From Mycobacterium sp. ENV421 (GTDB taxonomy: Bacteria; Actinomycetota; Actinomycetes; Mycobacteriales; Mycobacteriaceae), in assembly GCF_002887815.1 (NCBI RefSeq), contig NZ_PDHO01000013.1:62001-126000 (forward strand): a stretch of 64,000 bases of DNA, in the 5' to 3' direction. Made by a program: the position numbers and the translations under genes. Positions 39,984 through 49,484 of the stretch are shown here, one piece after another (position 1 is the first letter of the stretch; each line of letters begins with the position of its first letter). The notes beneath the pieces are model-generated. The model was not told the DNA's origin and searched no databases. It saw nothing but the letters and a program-made list of their open reading frames with translations.

Positions 39984-41684
39984 CTAGGCCTCCGCCAAAT
40001 ACCGGTGCACCAGCATCACCGCCATCGACCCTTCGCCGACGGCGGCCGCCACCCGTTTTGCGGACTCGGAGCGCACGTCTCCTGCAACAAACACACCGGG
40101 CACACTTGTTTCCAGGTGGTGCGGCGGGCGGTCCAGAGTCCACCCGGCCACGTTCAGCAGGTCGGGACCGGCGAGGACGAAACCGTGGTCGTCGACGGCG
40201 ACGACCTCCTTGAGCCAGTCGGTGCGGGGCTCGGCGCCGATGAAGCAGCACATCCGGCTGGCCTCGACGGTTTCGCGCTGGCCGGTCTGCCGGTTCTCCA
40301 GGATCAGGCCGGTCAGGTGGTCGTCCTCGCCGAGGGTGTCCACCACTTCGGTGCACGTGCGGACCGAGATCGTCGGGTTCTTCTCGATCTGCTGGATCAG
40401 GTAATGCGACATCGACGCCTCGAGCGACGGTCCGCGCACCAGCATGGTGACCGAGCGGGCCTCGCGGGACATGTACATGGCCGCCTGCCCGGCCGAGTTG
40501 GCGCCGCCCACGATGTAGACATCCTCGCCGCGGCACTCCGAGGCGTCGGACACCGAGGCGCCGTAGTAGACGCCCCGTCCGACGTAGTTGCATGCGGGAT
40601 CGTCGGGGTTGTCCCAACAGCCGGTGACCTGCAGCTGGCGGTACGCCACACCGGTGGCCAGGATGACGGCGCGGGCGGCGATCGTGCTGCCGTCCTCGAA
40701 CTCGATGGTGCGTGCGGTGCCCGCCTCACCGGCGGAGAGCTTGATCGCCTTGCGGGTGGTGATCACCTCGGCGCCGAAGCGCTCGGCCTGCCTGCGGGCC
40801 GACGTGGTGAGTTCGGCGCCGGAGACGCCGGTGGGGAAGCCGAGGTAGTTCTCGATGCGGGAGCTGCGGCCGGCCTGACCACCGGTGGTGGTCTCCTCGA
40901 TCAGCACGGTCTTGAGGCCTTCGGAGGCGCCATAAACCGCGGCCGCCAGCCCGGCCGGGCCGCCGCCGATGACCGCCAGGTCGTACATCTCCAGCGACGG
41001 GCTGGTGGACAGTCCCAGCATCGCGGCCAGCTCGGCATCGGTCGGGTCGACCAGGATCTGACCCTGTTCGCTGATCACCACCGGCAGCTGGAACTCGTCA
41101 AGGCCGCCCGCGTCCAGCAGCTGCTTGCCCTTGGGCTCGTCGGCGTTGAACGCCCGGAACGAGTGCAGGTTGCGGGCCAGGAACTGGCGCACCTCCCACG
41201 AACGTTCGCTCCAGCGGTGCCCGATCACCTTGGTGTGCGGGATGGCCCGGTCGCCGGTGGCGTGCCAGGCCTCCAGCAGCGCGTCGATCACCGGGTAGAG
41301 CTTCTCCTCCGGCGGATCCCAGGGCTTGAGCAGGTAGTGGTCGAGGTCGACGACGTTGATCGCGTCGATCGCGGCGTGGGTGTCGGCGTAGGCCGTCAGC
41401 AGAACGCGGCGGGCCATCGGGTAGACGTCCATCGCCTCTTCGAGGAACTGGATGCCGCTCATCTGCGGCATCCGGTAGTCGGCGACGAACACCGCGACGG
41501 TTTCGCCGCGCAGCTTCAGTTCGTTGATCGTTTCCAGCGCGTCGAGCCCGGATTCGGCGCGGACGATCCGATACCGCTCGCCGTAGTGACGGCGGAGGTC
41601 ACGTGCCACGGCACGTGAGACGGCGGGGTCGTCGTCCACAGTGAGGATCACGGGTTTGCGGGGCTGGGGGGCGGGTCCAGTCAT
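39984..41684 (-). CDS. response regulator fused to glutaredoxin-like and thioredoxin-reductase-like flavoprotein domains
   Basis: About 566 residues. Receiver domain (phospho-Asp at about residue 69 in VFVADYRMP; conserved LLTAY and LLKPW). Residues about 150-225 resemble a glutaredoxin-like domain (TKVIGHRWSERSWEVRQFLA) but lack its CxxC. From about 235 comes a thioredoxin-reductase-like flavoprotein: FAD motif LAVIGGGPAGLAAAVYG, NADPH motif YIVGGANSAGQAAMYM, and a C-terminal GVFVAGDVRSESAKRV. The CxxC active site is replaced in the GVYYGASVSDASEC region. It would therefore bind FAD and NAD(P)H but not reduce disulfides, and may act as a redox-sensing or output module. ATG at 41684; a TTG three codons upstream is possible. 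Confidence 0.88.
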   Translation of the reverse strand: MTGPAPQPRKPVILTVDDDPAVSRAVARDLRRHYGERYRIVRAESGLDALETINELKLRGETVAVFVADYRMPQMSGIQFLEEAMDVYPMARRVLLTAYADTHAAIDAINVVDLDHYLLKPWDPPEEKLYPVIDALLEAWHATGDRAIPHTKVIGHRWSERSWEVRQFLARNLHSFRAFNADEPKGKQLLDAGGLDEFQLPVVISEQGQILVDPTDAELAAMLGLSTSPSLEMYDLAVIGGGPAGLAAAVYGASEGLKTVLIEETTTGGQAGRSSRIENYLGFPTGVSGAELTTSARRQAERFGAEVITTRKAIKLSAGEAGTARTIEFEDGSTIAARAVILATGVAYRQLQVTGCWDNPDDPACNYVGRGVYYGASVSDASECRGEDVYIVGGANSAGQAAMYMSREARSVTMLVRGPSLEASMSHYLIQQIEKNPTISVRTCTEVVDTLGEDDHLTGLILENRQTGQRETVEASRMCCFIGAEPRTDWLKEVVAVDDHGFVLAGPDLLNVAGWTLDRPPHHLETSVPGVFVAGDVRSESAKRVAAAVGEGSMAVMLVHRYLAEA

Positions 41685-41786
41685 CACCGTCAAGTATGCG
41701 CTTGTTGTCCAGTGCTTATTAGGGTGGGCTTTGCGGGCCCGCGGTTGCCGCCGCGTCGCGTTCGCCGGCAGATGAAGCGGAGGTCA

Positions 41787-41806
41787 GCGCCGCTTCGGCG
41801 CGTTTT
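41787..41806 (+). terminator. hairpin with short T run upstream of infA
   Basis: Stem GCGCCG/CGGCGC with loop CTT followed by GTTTT. It fits a weak intrinsic terminator on the + strand and lies just upstream of the candidate infA promoter. It may insulate infA from upstream transcription. No upstream + strand gene is close, so its role is uncertain. Confidence 0.4.
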
Positions 41807-41833
41807 GGAGTACCGCGCCCGAGCGGGTATCGT
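41805..41833 (+). promoter_or_regulatory. candidate promoter TTGGAG-N17-TATCGT for infA
   Basis: A -35-like TTGGAG at 41805-41810 and a -10-like TATCGT at 41828-41833 with a 17-base spacer, giving a leader of about 130 bases before infA. It fits a housekeeping sigma-A promoter for this translation operon. Confidence 0.5.
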
Positions 41834-41968
41834 TGACCAACGGTGCGGATTCCGCGCCGACTCTTGCGTGCCCTGTCTGAGGAAATCCCGGAATTTCCCG
41901 CTCCCGGCTCACGTTTTGCAGTCGGGGCGAATGCTGCCCCAAACCGAGAAAGCAGGATCGAAGAGGAC

Positions 41969-42190
41969 ATGGCCAAGAAAGACGGTGCCATCGAGGTCGA
42001 GGGCCGCGTGGTCGAGCCCCTGCCCAACGCGATGTTTCGCATTGAGCTGGAGAACGGACACAAGGTACTCGCTCACATCAGCGGCAAGATGCGGCAGCAC
42101 TACATCCGCATCCTTCCCGAGGACCGGGTGGTGGTGGAGTTGTCTCCCTACGACCTGACCCGCGGGCGCATTGTGTACCGGTACAAGTAA
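41969..42190 (+). CDS. infA: translation initiation factor IF-1
   Basis: 73 residues, the usual length, an OB-fold ([20 protein letters not shown]...[38 protein letters not shown]). It binds the A site of the 30S subunit during initiation. The start at 41969 has GAGGA upstream. Longer in-frame starts are not part of the family. First gene of the infA-rpmJ-rpsM-rpsK-rpsD-rpoA-rplQ series. Confidence 0.98.
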   Translation: MAKKDGAIEVEGRVVEPLPNAMFRIELENGHKVLAHISGKMRQHYIRILPEDRVVVELSPYDLTRGRIVYRYK

Positions 42191-42249
42191 GCCCGACCCG
42201 ATCGCCAGCATTCAAGACAACCGACGAGAACTAGAAGGATCGAACAGCC

Positions 42250-42363
42250 GTGAAGGTGAACCCGAGCGTCAAGCCGATCTGCGACAAGTGCAGGGTGATC
42301 CGCCGGCATGGGCGGGTCATGGTGATCTGCTCTGATCCGCGCCACAAGCAGCGGCAGGGCTAA
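42250..42363 (+). CDS. rpmJ: 50S ribosomal protein L36
   Basis: 37 residues starting at GTG ([21 protein letters not shown] ... [11 protein letters not shown]). It keeps the three cysteines and one histidine of the zinc-binding (C+) form of L36, unlike the cysteine-free variant some mycobacteria use under zinc limitation. AGAAGGA lies upstream. Confidence 0.97.
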
Positions 42364-42543
42364 CACCCGGCGCGAGCACTACCCACAACTGAATGCAGAC
42401 CTCCCAGTACCACTGAGGGCCCGGCGCGTCAGCGCCACAAAGACGAATCAGCGCCCTCATCACGTCCGGCACGGAGGCCGGACCCCGAAAGACGGGGAAC
42501 GGACTGGGATCAGACCTCCGCAAAGAGAAGGAATCACTGCCTG
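42364..42543 (+). other. 180-base leader between rpmJ and rpsM with stem-loops
   Basis: Non-coding. Contains a stem-loop CCCCG-AAAGA-CGGGG at 42483-42497 and further GC-rich complementarity. In E. coli S4 represses this operon by binding the rpsM leader. Whether this leader does so in mycobacteria is unknown. A GAGAAGGA site precedes rpsM. Confidence 0.45.
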
Positions 42544-42918
42544 ATGGCACGTCTCATGGGCGTAGATCTCCCGCGCGACAAGCGCATGGAGATCGCGCTG
42601 ACCTATATCTACGGCATCGGCCGTACCCGTAGCCAGGAAATCCTGGACGGCACCGGCATCGACCGGGACCTGCGCACCAAGGACCTCACCGACGATCAGG
42701 TGACCCAGCTGCGCGACTACATCGAAGGCAACCTCAAGGTTGAGGGTGACCTGCGCCGCGAGGTTCAGGCCGACATTCGCCGCAAGATCGAGATCGGCTG
42801 CTACCAGGGCCTGCGGCACCGCCGTGGCCTGCCGGTGCGTGGCCAGCGAACCAAGACCAATGCGCGCACCCGCAAGGGCCCCAAGCGCACCATCGCCGGC
42901 AAGAAGAAGGCCAGGTAA
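42544..42918 (+). CDS. rpsM: 30S ribosomal protein S13
   Basis: 124 residues: [20 protein letters not shown], helix-two-turns-helix region, and the basic C-terminal tail [20 protein letters not shown]13 lies in the head of the small subunit and bridges to the large subunit. Full length; AAGGAA upstream. Confidence 0.98.
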   Translation: MARLMGVDLPRDKRMEIALTYIYGIGRTRSQEILDGTGIDRDLRTKDLTDDQVTQLRDYIEGNLKVEGDLRREVQADIRRKIEIGCYQGLRHRRGLPVRGQRTKTNARTRKGPKRTIAGKKKAR

Positions 42919-42924
42919 CCCCGG

Positions 42925-43338
42925 ATGGCACAGGCAAAGAAGGGCACCGGCGCCAAGAAGGGTCAGAAGACCCGTCGCAGGGAAAAGAAGAACATCCCGC
43001 ACGGCGCCGCTCACATCAAGAGCACGTTCAACAACACGATCGTCTCGATCACCGATCCCCAGGGCAACGTCATCGCCTGGGCATCGTCGGGTCACGTCGG
43101 CTTCAAGGGGTCGCGTAAGTCGACTCCGTTCGCCGCGCAGCTCGCCGCCGAGAACGCTGCCCGCAAGGCGCAGGAGCACGGCGTGAAGAAGGTCGACGTA
43201 TTCGTGAAGGGCCCGGGTTCGGGCCGCGAAACGGCGATCCGCTCGCTGCAGGCCGCCGGCCTCGAGGTCGGCGCCATTTCCGACGTCACTCCGCAGCCGC
43301 ACAACGGCTGCCGTCCGCCCAAGCGGCGCCGGGTCTAG
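42925..43338 (+). CDS. rpsK: 30S ribosomal protein S11
   Basis: 137 residues. Conserved [21 protein letters not shown] and the C-terminal [18 protein letters not shown]. Basic N-terminal extension rich in lysine. S11 sits on the 30S platform near the mRNA exit. Six bases after rpsM. Confidence 0.98.
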   Translation: MAQAKKGTGAKKGQKTRRREKKNIPHGAAHIKSTFNNTIVSITDPQGNVIAWASSGHVGFKGSRKSTPFAAQLAAENAARKAQEHGVKKVDVFVKGPGSGRETAIRSLQAAGLEVGAISDVTPQPHNGCRPPKRRRV

Positions 43339-43352
43339 GGAGGATCTGAACA

Positions 43353-43958
43353 ATGGCTCGTTATACCGGACCCGCTACCCGCAAGTCGCGCCGCCTCGGC
43401 GTCGACCTGGTCGGTGGTGATCAGTCGTTCGAGAAGCGCCCCTACCCGCCCGGCCAGCACGGCCGCGCGCGGATCAAGGAGAGCGAATACCGTCAGCAGC
43501 TGCAGGAGAAGCAGAAGGCTCGCTTCACCTACGGCGTGATGGAGAAGCAGTTCCGCAAGTACTACGAAGAGGCCAACCGGTCCACCGGCAAGACCGGTGA
43601 GAACCTGCTCCAGATCCTGGAGACCCGGTTGGACAACGTCGTGTACCGGGCGGGCCTGGCCCGTACCCGCCGGATGGCTCGCCAGCTGGTAAGCCACGGC
43701 CACTTCACGGTCAATGGTGTCAAGGTGAACATCCCGAGCTACCGGGTGTCGCAGTACGACATCATCGACATCAAGGACAAGTCGCTGAACACCTTCCCGT
43801 TCGAGCTGTCCCGGCAGACCGCCGGTGAGCGCCCGATCCCGTCCTGGCTGCAGGTCGTGGGGGAGCGTCAGCGAATCCTCGTCCACCAGTTGCCGACTCG
43901 TGAGCAGATCCAGGTTCCGCTCGCCGAGCAGCTGATCGTCGAGTTCTACTCGAAGTAA
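43353..43958 (+). CDS. rpsD: 30S ribosomal protein S4
   Basis: 201 residues. RYTGPATRKSRRLGVDLVGG, YGVMEKQFRKYYEEA and the S4 RNA-binding motif (LETRLDNVVYRAGLARTRRMARQLVSHGHF region). Primary 16S rRNA binder that nucleates 30S assembly. The zinc-cysteine set of the C+ form is absent. Confidence 0.98.
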   Translation: MARYTGPATRKSRRLGVDLVGGDQSFEKRPYPPGQHGRARIKESEYRQQLQEKQKARFTYGVMEKQFRKYYEEANRSTGKTGENLLQILETRLDNVVYRAGLARTRRMARQLVSHGHFTVNGVKVNIPSYRVSQYDIIDIKDKSLNTFPFELSRQTAGERPIPSWLQVVGERQRILVHQLPTREQIQVPLAEQLIVEFYSK

Positions 43959-43966
43959 AGAAGACG

Positions 43967-43990
43967 TCCGCGGGGCAACCGTTCCGCGGA
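43967..43990 (+). other. stem-loop between rpsD and rpoA
   Basis: TCCGCGG and CCGCGGA arms flank a 10-base loop, 9 bases after the rpsD stop. No T run follows. Could be a partial terminator or RNA-processing site that sets rpoA expression relative to the ribosomal genes. Confidence 0.45.
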
Positions 43991-43998
43991 TCACTTAA

Positions 43999-45093
<1,095 letters not shown>

Positions 45094-45106
45094 GTACACA
45101 TCAGTC

Positions 45107-45132
45107 CCGGTCCTACCTGATACGGGGACCGG
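45107..45132 (+). other. stem-loop between rpoA and rplQ
   Basis: CCGGTCC and GGACCGG arms with a 12-base loop, 13 bases after the rpoA stop and before rplQ. No T run. Possible processing or attenuation element. Confidence 0.45.
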
Positions 45133-45153
45133 CCCCATTTAGGAGAAGTCGCA

Positions 45154-45738
45154 ATGCCCAAGCCCACCAAGGGTCCTCGCCTCGGCGGGTCGTCCTCGCA
45201 CCAGAAGGCGATTCTGGCCAACCTGGCCACGTCGCTGTTCGAGCACGGCCGCATCAAGACCACCGAGCCCAAGGCGCGGGCGTTGCGGCCCTACGCGGAG
45301 AAGCTCATCACCCATGCCAAGAAGGGTGCGCTGCACAACCGGCGTGAGGTGATGAAGAAGATCCGCGACAAGGACGTGGTGCACGCCCTGTTCGCCGAGA
45401 TCGCGCCGTTCTTCGCCGACCGCAACGGCGGCTACACCCGCATCATCAAGGTCGAGCCGCGCAAGGGCGACAACGCCCCGATGGCGGTCATCGAACTGGT
45501 GCGGGAGAAGACGGTGACCTCCGAAGCCAACCGGGCCCGCAAGAGCTCGGCCGCCAAGGCTGCGCCGGTGGCTGCCGCTGCCGCGGTGGAGCCCGACGAG
45601 GCCGTGGGCCCGGAGGCCGAAGAGTCGATCGAAGCCGTCGAGGCTGAAGATGCCGGCATCGCCGACGCGCAGACCGCCGAGGCTGCCCAGGAGAAGGCCG
45701 AAGAATCCGCCGAGGATTCGGACGCTGACAAGTCCTGA
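45154..45738 (+). CDS. rplQ: 50S ribosomal protein L17
   Basis: 194 residues. The L17 core ([19 protein letters not shown]...[25 protein letters not shown]) is followed by an Ala/Glu/Asp-rich tail of about 75 residues typical of mycobacterial L17. L17 lines the peptide exit tunnel region of the 50S subunit. GGAGAAG upstream. Confidence 0.98.
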   Translation: MPKPTKGPRLGGSSSHQKAILANLATSLFEHGRIKTTEPKARALRPYAEKLITHAKKGALHNRREVMKKIRDKDVVHALFAEIAPFFADRNGGYTRIIKVEPRKGDNAPMAVIELVREKTVTSEANRARKSSAAKAAPVAAAAAVEPDEAVGPEAEESIEAVEAEDAGIADAQTAEAAQEKAEESAEDSDADKS

Positions 45739-45742
45739 CGCT

Positions 45743-46624
45743 GTGAGCACGAACGAGCCCGTCACCGACAGCGGTGGCGGGCTCGTTCGTCTGCGGCTCG
45801 ACATCGCCTACGACGGAACCGATTTCACGGGTTGGGCGGCGCAGGAAGGCCACCGCACGGTTGCGGGTGTTCTCGAGGACGCTCTCTCGACGGTCTTCCG
45901 GGAGCCGGTCCGGGTCTTCGGGGCCGGCCGCACCGACACCGGAGTACACGCCACCGGCCAGGTGGCCCATCTCGACGTCCCGGCCGACGCCCTGGCTCAC
46001 GCGTATCCGCGCCACGCCCGGCCCGGCGAGCCGGAGTTCCTGCCGCTGGTCCGCCGGCTGGCCCGCTTCCTGCCTCAGGATGTTCGGGCACGTGACATCA
46101 CCCGCGCCCCAGCCGGATTCGATGCCCGCTTCTCGGCGCTGCGTCGGCACTACGAATACCGGCTGTCGCTGGCGCCCTACGGTGTCGAACCGCAGTCCGC
46201 GCGGTACGTGACACCGTGGCCGAAGCCGTTGGACGTCGACGCCATGAATTCGGCGTCCCGGCATCTGGTGGGGTTGCACGATTTCGCCGCTTTCTGTCGC
46301 CACCGGCCCGGTGCGACGACCATCCGCGACCTGCAGCGCCTGGACTGGGTACGCGACGGCGATGCCGTGACGGCCCACGTCACCGCTGACGCGTTCTGCT
46401 GGTCGATGGTGCGATCACTGGTCGGTGCACTCCTCGCGGTCGGGCAGGGGCGGCGCGAACCATCCTGGTGCGCAACGCTGTTGACAGCGGACGCGCGTTC
46501 CAGCGACTTCGCCGCGGCGCCGGCTCGGGGCCTGACGCTGGCCGGGGTGGACTACCCGCCGGATGACGAGCTCGCCGCGCGCATCATGATCACCCGCGAC
46601 CTGCGGACGCTGGACAAGCCCTAG
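45743..46624 (+). CDS. truA: tRNA pseudouridine(38-40) synthase
   Basis: About 293 residues. Motif with the catalytic aspartate in [15 protein letters not shown], and [22 protein letters not shown] further on. Modifies U38-U40 in the anticodon arm of many tRNAs. GTG start 4 bases after the rplQ stop. Its TAG stop is part of a CTAG shared with the convergent cutinase gene. Confidence 0.95.
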   Translation: MSTNEPVTDSGGGLVRLRLDIAYDGTDFTGWAAQEGHRTVAGVLEDALSTVFREPVRVFGAGRTDTGVHATGQVAHLDVPADALAHAYPRHARPGEPEFLPLVRRLARFLPQDVRARDITRAPAGFDARFSALRRHYEYRLSLAPYGVEPQSARYVTPWPKPLDVDAMNSASRHLVGLHDFAAFCRHRPGATTIRDLQRLDWVRDGDAVTAHVTADAFCWSMVRSLVGALLAVGQGRREPSWCATLLTADARSSDFAAAPARGLTLAGVDYPPDDELAARIMITRDLRTLDKP

Positions 46625-47304
46625 AGTTTGCCCGCCACGAAATCGGCGGCCTGGTCGATCATTCCGGCCTTCTGGTAGGCGGCGGCGAGGTGGTCGGGCC
46701 AGTTGGCTTCCCAGGTGTCCGGGTCGGCGGGATTGCAGATCGGATCGGCGCCGTGGCACAGCTCGATGGTCCGGTCCCGATACTCGGGGCTGAAATTTGT
46801 GATGGGACCCAACCATTGGGTGCCGTTGCCGAACAAGGCGACTGCCGCGATGTGGCTTCCGGCGTCCGGGGGCAGAAGAGTCTTGAAGCCCAGAATGGGG
46901 ATCGGAACTGCCAGCACCATGTCGGTGGCCGCCGCGCCCAGCGAGTACCCGCCAAGGACCAGCCGCGTATTCGGGCAATTGTTGATGTTGTAGATGATGC
47001 GCTGGCTGATGTCGTTGGCGCCGACGTCGACCTGGTTGTCGGCCGGGTACTTCACCGCGTACAGGCCGACGTTGCGGTGGACGCGCGAGCGTAGTGCGCT
47101 GACGAACTGGTTGCCGATGATTCCCGCGCCGGGGGATTCGAGGCGGCCCCGCGCGAAGATCACCTCCACGTCGGGGCAGCCCGCAGCGGAAGCCTGCGGC
47201 GCCGCCACCACGCCACCCCCGGGCAGTGGAGTCGGGCCGAGCACCATCGCCGCGGCCGCGATGACCACCGTCACCGCACGGGTCACTGTGCCCCGAATGC
47301 GCAC
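46621..47304 (-). CDS. cutinase-family serine esterase with altered oxyanion positions, copy A
   Basis: 227 residues with an export signal ending near PQASAAGC. Catalytic serine in [11 protein letters not shown], Asp in GADPICN and His in WPDHLAAAY, with the paired cysteines of the cutinase fold. Two positions differ from normal cutinases: FARGR replaces FARGT/S (oxyanion Ser42 equivalent) and GYSLG replaces GYSQG (Gln121 equivalent). Secreted; lipid-ester or cell-wall substrate unknown. Fourth of four tandem paralogues in transcription order. Confidence 0.9.
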   Translation of the reverse strand: MRIRGTVTRAVTVVIAAAAMVLGPTPLPGGGVVAAPQASAAGCPDVEVIFARGRLESPGAGIIGNQFVSALRSRVHRNVGLYAVKYPADNQVDVGANDISQRIIYNINNCPNTRLVLGGYSLGAAATDMVLAVPIPILGFKTLLPPDAGSHIAAVALFGNGTQWLGPITNFSPEYRDRTIELCHGADPICNPADPDTWEANWPDHLAAAYQKAGMIDQAADFVAGKL

Positions 47305-47307
47305 GGG

Positions 47308-47961
47308 TCAGAGCCTGTCTGCGGTGAATTGGGCGGCCTGGTCAACCAGACCCGAGCCGATGTAGGCGTCCTGCAGGTGCGAGTTCCAGTTGTCGGCGAG
47401 GGTGCTCGGATCGATGCCGTTGCAGATCGGGTCGTCCACGTTGCACTGATCGATGGTCTTGGGGCCGTAGACCGGACTGTTGGCCGCCGACACCGGCCCG
47501 AAGATGCTGCGGGTGCCATTGCCGAACAACACCACCGCCGCGACGTGATCGGCGACGGAGGCGGGCAGCGGTGAGTTGAAGCCGAATTGCGCCGTGTTCG
47601 AACCGACTACGACGTCGACCACCGCGGCACCCAGCGAGTAGCCGCCCGGCACCTGGCGGGTGTTGGGGCAGTTGGTCGCCATGTACTGCATGTGCCGGCT
47701 CAGATCGTTCGCGCCCGGCACGATGTCCCAGTCGGCGATGTAATTGACCCCGTACACCCCGACGCTCTTCGGGGTTTTACCGCGCAGCGAATCGACGAAC
47801 GCCTGGCCGATGCGGCCGATGCCCGGCGGCTCGAAGCGTCCGCGCGCGAACATCACCTCCGCGTCGGGGCAGTCCGCGGCGGACGCCACCGCCGTCGGCA
47901 ACAGTGATGCGGCGACGGACATCACCGCCGCCGCCGCGCTCAGAACCGTTTTCGCGCGCAT
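47308..47961 (-). CDS. cutinase-family serine esterase with altered oxyanion positions, copy B
   Basis: 217 residues from the ATG at 47961; signal peptide cleaved near VASAADC. Same two changes as copy A: MFARGRFEPPGIG and [12 protein letters not shown]. Asp in VDDPICN and His in NWNSHLQDAY are kept. The in-frame sequence upstream of 47961 is a non-family extension and is rejected. Three bases separate it from copy A. Confidence 0.9.
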   Translation of the reverse strand: MRAKTVLSAAAAVMSVAASLLPTAVASAADCPDAEVMFARGRFEPPGIGRIGQAFVDSLRGKTPKSVGVYGVNYIADWDIVPGANDLSRHMQYMATNCPNTRQVPGGYSLGAAVVDVVVGSNTAQFGFNSPLPASVADHVAAVVLFGNGTRSIFGPVSAANSPVYGPKTIDQCNVDDPICNGIDPSTLADNWNSHLQDAYIGSGLVDQAAQFTADRL

Positions 47962-48016
47962 GCCAGCAATGGTAGACGAGCCTGGGAGAATGCTGGCAGC
48001 AAATAAATTTGCGCGG

Positions 48017-48688
48017 CTACAACAGCCCGGCGAGGAAGCCGGCGGCCTGCGCCGGCGCCGGACCCTGCTCGTAATCGGTGTGTGCGAACGGATTGCGTCC
48101 CCGCGAGCAGATCGGGTCGCCGTCGTTGCACAAGTCGACGCCCTTACCGGCGAACGGCCCACCGGCCGAGGTGATGGGGATGCTGAATTTGGTGGACGGA
48201 TTGCCGAAGACCGCCAGCCCGGCGACGCGGTTGGCCAGGTTGCCCGGCAGCGGTGGCGCCGAGCCGATGTCACCGACCTTGTTGCCCAGCGGCGGAATGC
48301 CGACCAACATGTCCACCACCGCGGCGCCCTGCGAGTAGCCGCCCAGGACGAATTTGGTCGCCGGGCAGGCCGCGGCCATGGTGGCGATGTGGTTGGTCGC
48401 GTCCGTGGCGCCGTCAGCGGCCCCCAGGAAGTCGTAGGTCGCCGGGTAGTTCACCGCATAGGCGCCAACCGAACGTCCACCGAGTTGGCCCTGCAGATTG
48501 TCGACGAGGGCTTGTCCGACGCGGCCGATGCCGGCCGGCTCGCTGGTCCCGCGGGCGAAGACCACTTCGACGTCCGGGCACGGCTCGGCCTGGGCTGCCG
48601 GGGCGACGACGATCGGCGGCAGGATCGCCAGCGCCGCGATCGAGGCAACACCGAGTTTGCGGCGTGGTGTCAGGGTCGGCCTGGCCAT
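48017..48688 (-). CDS. cutinase-family serine esterase, copy C
   Basis: 223 residues with a signal peptide ending near AAQAEPC. Canonical: VFARGTSEPAGIG, GGYSQGAAVVD (catalytic Ser), GDPICSRG (Asp) and FAHTDYE (His). Related to Rv3451/Rv3452, which occupy the same interval between truA and ESX-4 in M. tuberculosis. Likely a secreted lipid or wax esterase. Confidence 0.93.
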   Translation of the reverse strand: MARPTLTPRRKLGVASIAALAILPPIVVAPAAQAEPCPDVEVVFARGTSEPAGIGRVGQALVDNLQGQLGGRSVGAYAVNYPATYDFLGAADGATDATNHIATMAAACPATKFVLGGYSQGAAVVDMLVGIPPLGNKVGDIGSAPPLPGNLANRVAGLAVFGNPSTKFSIPITSAGGPFAGKGVDLCNDGDPICSRGRNPFAHTDYEQGPAPAQAAGFLAGLL

Positions 48689-48765
48689 GCTGATGAGAAC
48701 CCCTTCGTCGCGAGCATTCGGCTAATAGTCACACACCCGGCTGGGAGGCCCAAACCGTTTGTGAT

Positions 48766-49422
48766 CTAGAGCAGACCGGCGACGAACGAGGCGGCCTGAG
48801 CCGCCGACCCGTCGCTGTTGTAGATGCGGTGGGCCTGGACGTCGTCGCCACTGCTGCAAATCGGGTCACCGGCGTTGCACAGGTCGATGGCCCGGCCGCC
48901 GTAGACGGCGCTGCTGGTCAGGGGCAGGCCGACTCGTGTGGTGGGGTTGCCGAAGACGGCCAGCGCGGCGACGTGTTCCGGCACGTTCGGCGGCAACGGG
49001 TTGTTGAAGCCGACCGCCGGGAAGGGGACCGAGGTGATGATGTCGATGATCGCCGCGCCCTGCGAATACCCGCCGAGCACCAACCGTGTATTCGGGCAGT
49101 CGTTGACCACACCCTGGATGAACGCACTCGCGTCGTTGGCGCCGTCGGCGGCCGCCAGGAAGTCGTAACTGGCGGGATAGTTCACGGCGTAGACGCCCAT
49201 CGAGCGGTTGCCGATCTTGGGTCGCAGCGCGTTGACGAATGCCTGCCCGACCCGGCCGATGCCCGGCGGCTCGTCGGTGCCGCGGGCGAACACCACCTGC
49301 ACGTCATTGCACGCGGCCGCCGCTGTCGGCACGGTGGCCGGGCTGACCAGCGCGAACATCGCGGTGAGGACGGCAGCGGCGGCGGCCAGGAGGAAACGCT
49401 TCGGCGCAGCGGTTGATGTCAC
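48766..49422 (-). CDS. cutinase-family serine esterase, copy D
   Basis: 218 residues, first of the tandem. Signal peptide ending near TAAAACN, then VFARGTDEPPGIG, GGYSQGAAIID, GDPICSSG and VQAHRIY as catalytic landmarks. Canonical active site. Very similar to copy C, so they are recent paralogues. Secreted. Confidence 0.93.
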   Translation of the reverse strand: MTSTAAPKRFLLAAAAAVLTAMFALVSPATVPTAAAACNDVQVVFARGTDEPPGIGRVGQAFVNALRPKIGNRSMGVYAVNYPASYDFLAAADGANDASAFIQGVVNDCPNTRLVLGGYSQGAAIIDIITSVPFPAVGFNNPLPPNVPEHVAALAVFGNPTTRVGLPLTSSAVYGGRAIDLCNAGDPICSSGDDVQAHRIYNSDGSAAQAASFVAGLL

Positions 49423-49484
49423 ATCTGGATGTTACAGATGAGAGCGGAGTTTCATTCCCGACGTTTGCTTGCGCGCCGCGGAAA

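Noticed and set aside
38604..41618. A 1004-codon open frame opposite the kinase/flavoprotein pair
   Set aside because: Antisense to two well-supported genes; no domain or SD signal; high-GC shadow.
39984..41684. Annotation as a working thioredoxin reductase
   Set aside because: The CxxC active site is missing.
47962..48273. Upstream in-frame extension of cutinase copy B
   Set aside because: Basic non-family sequence preceding a normal signal peptide that begins at 47961, and overlapping copy C.
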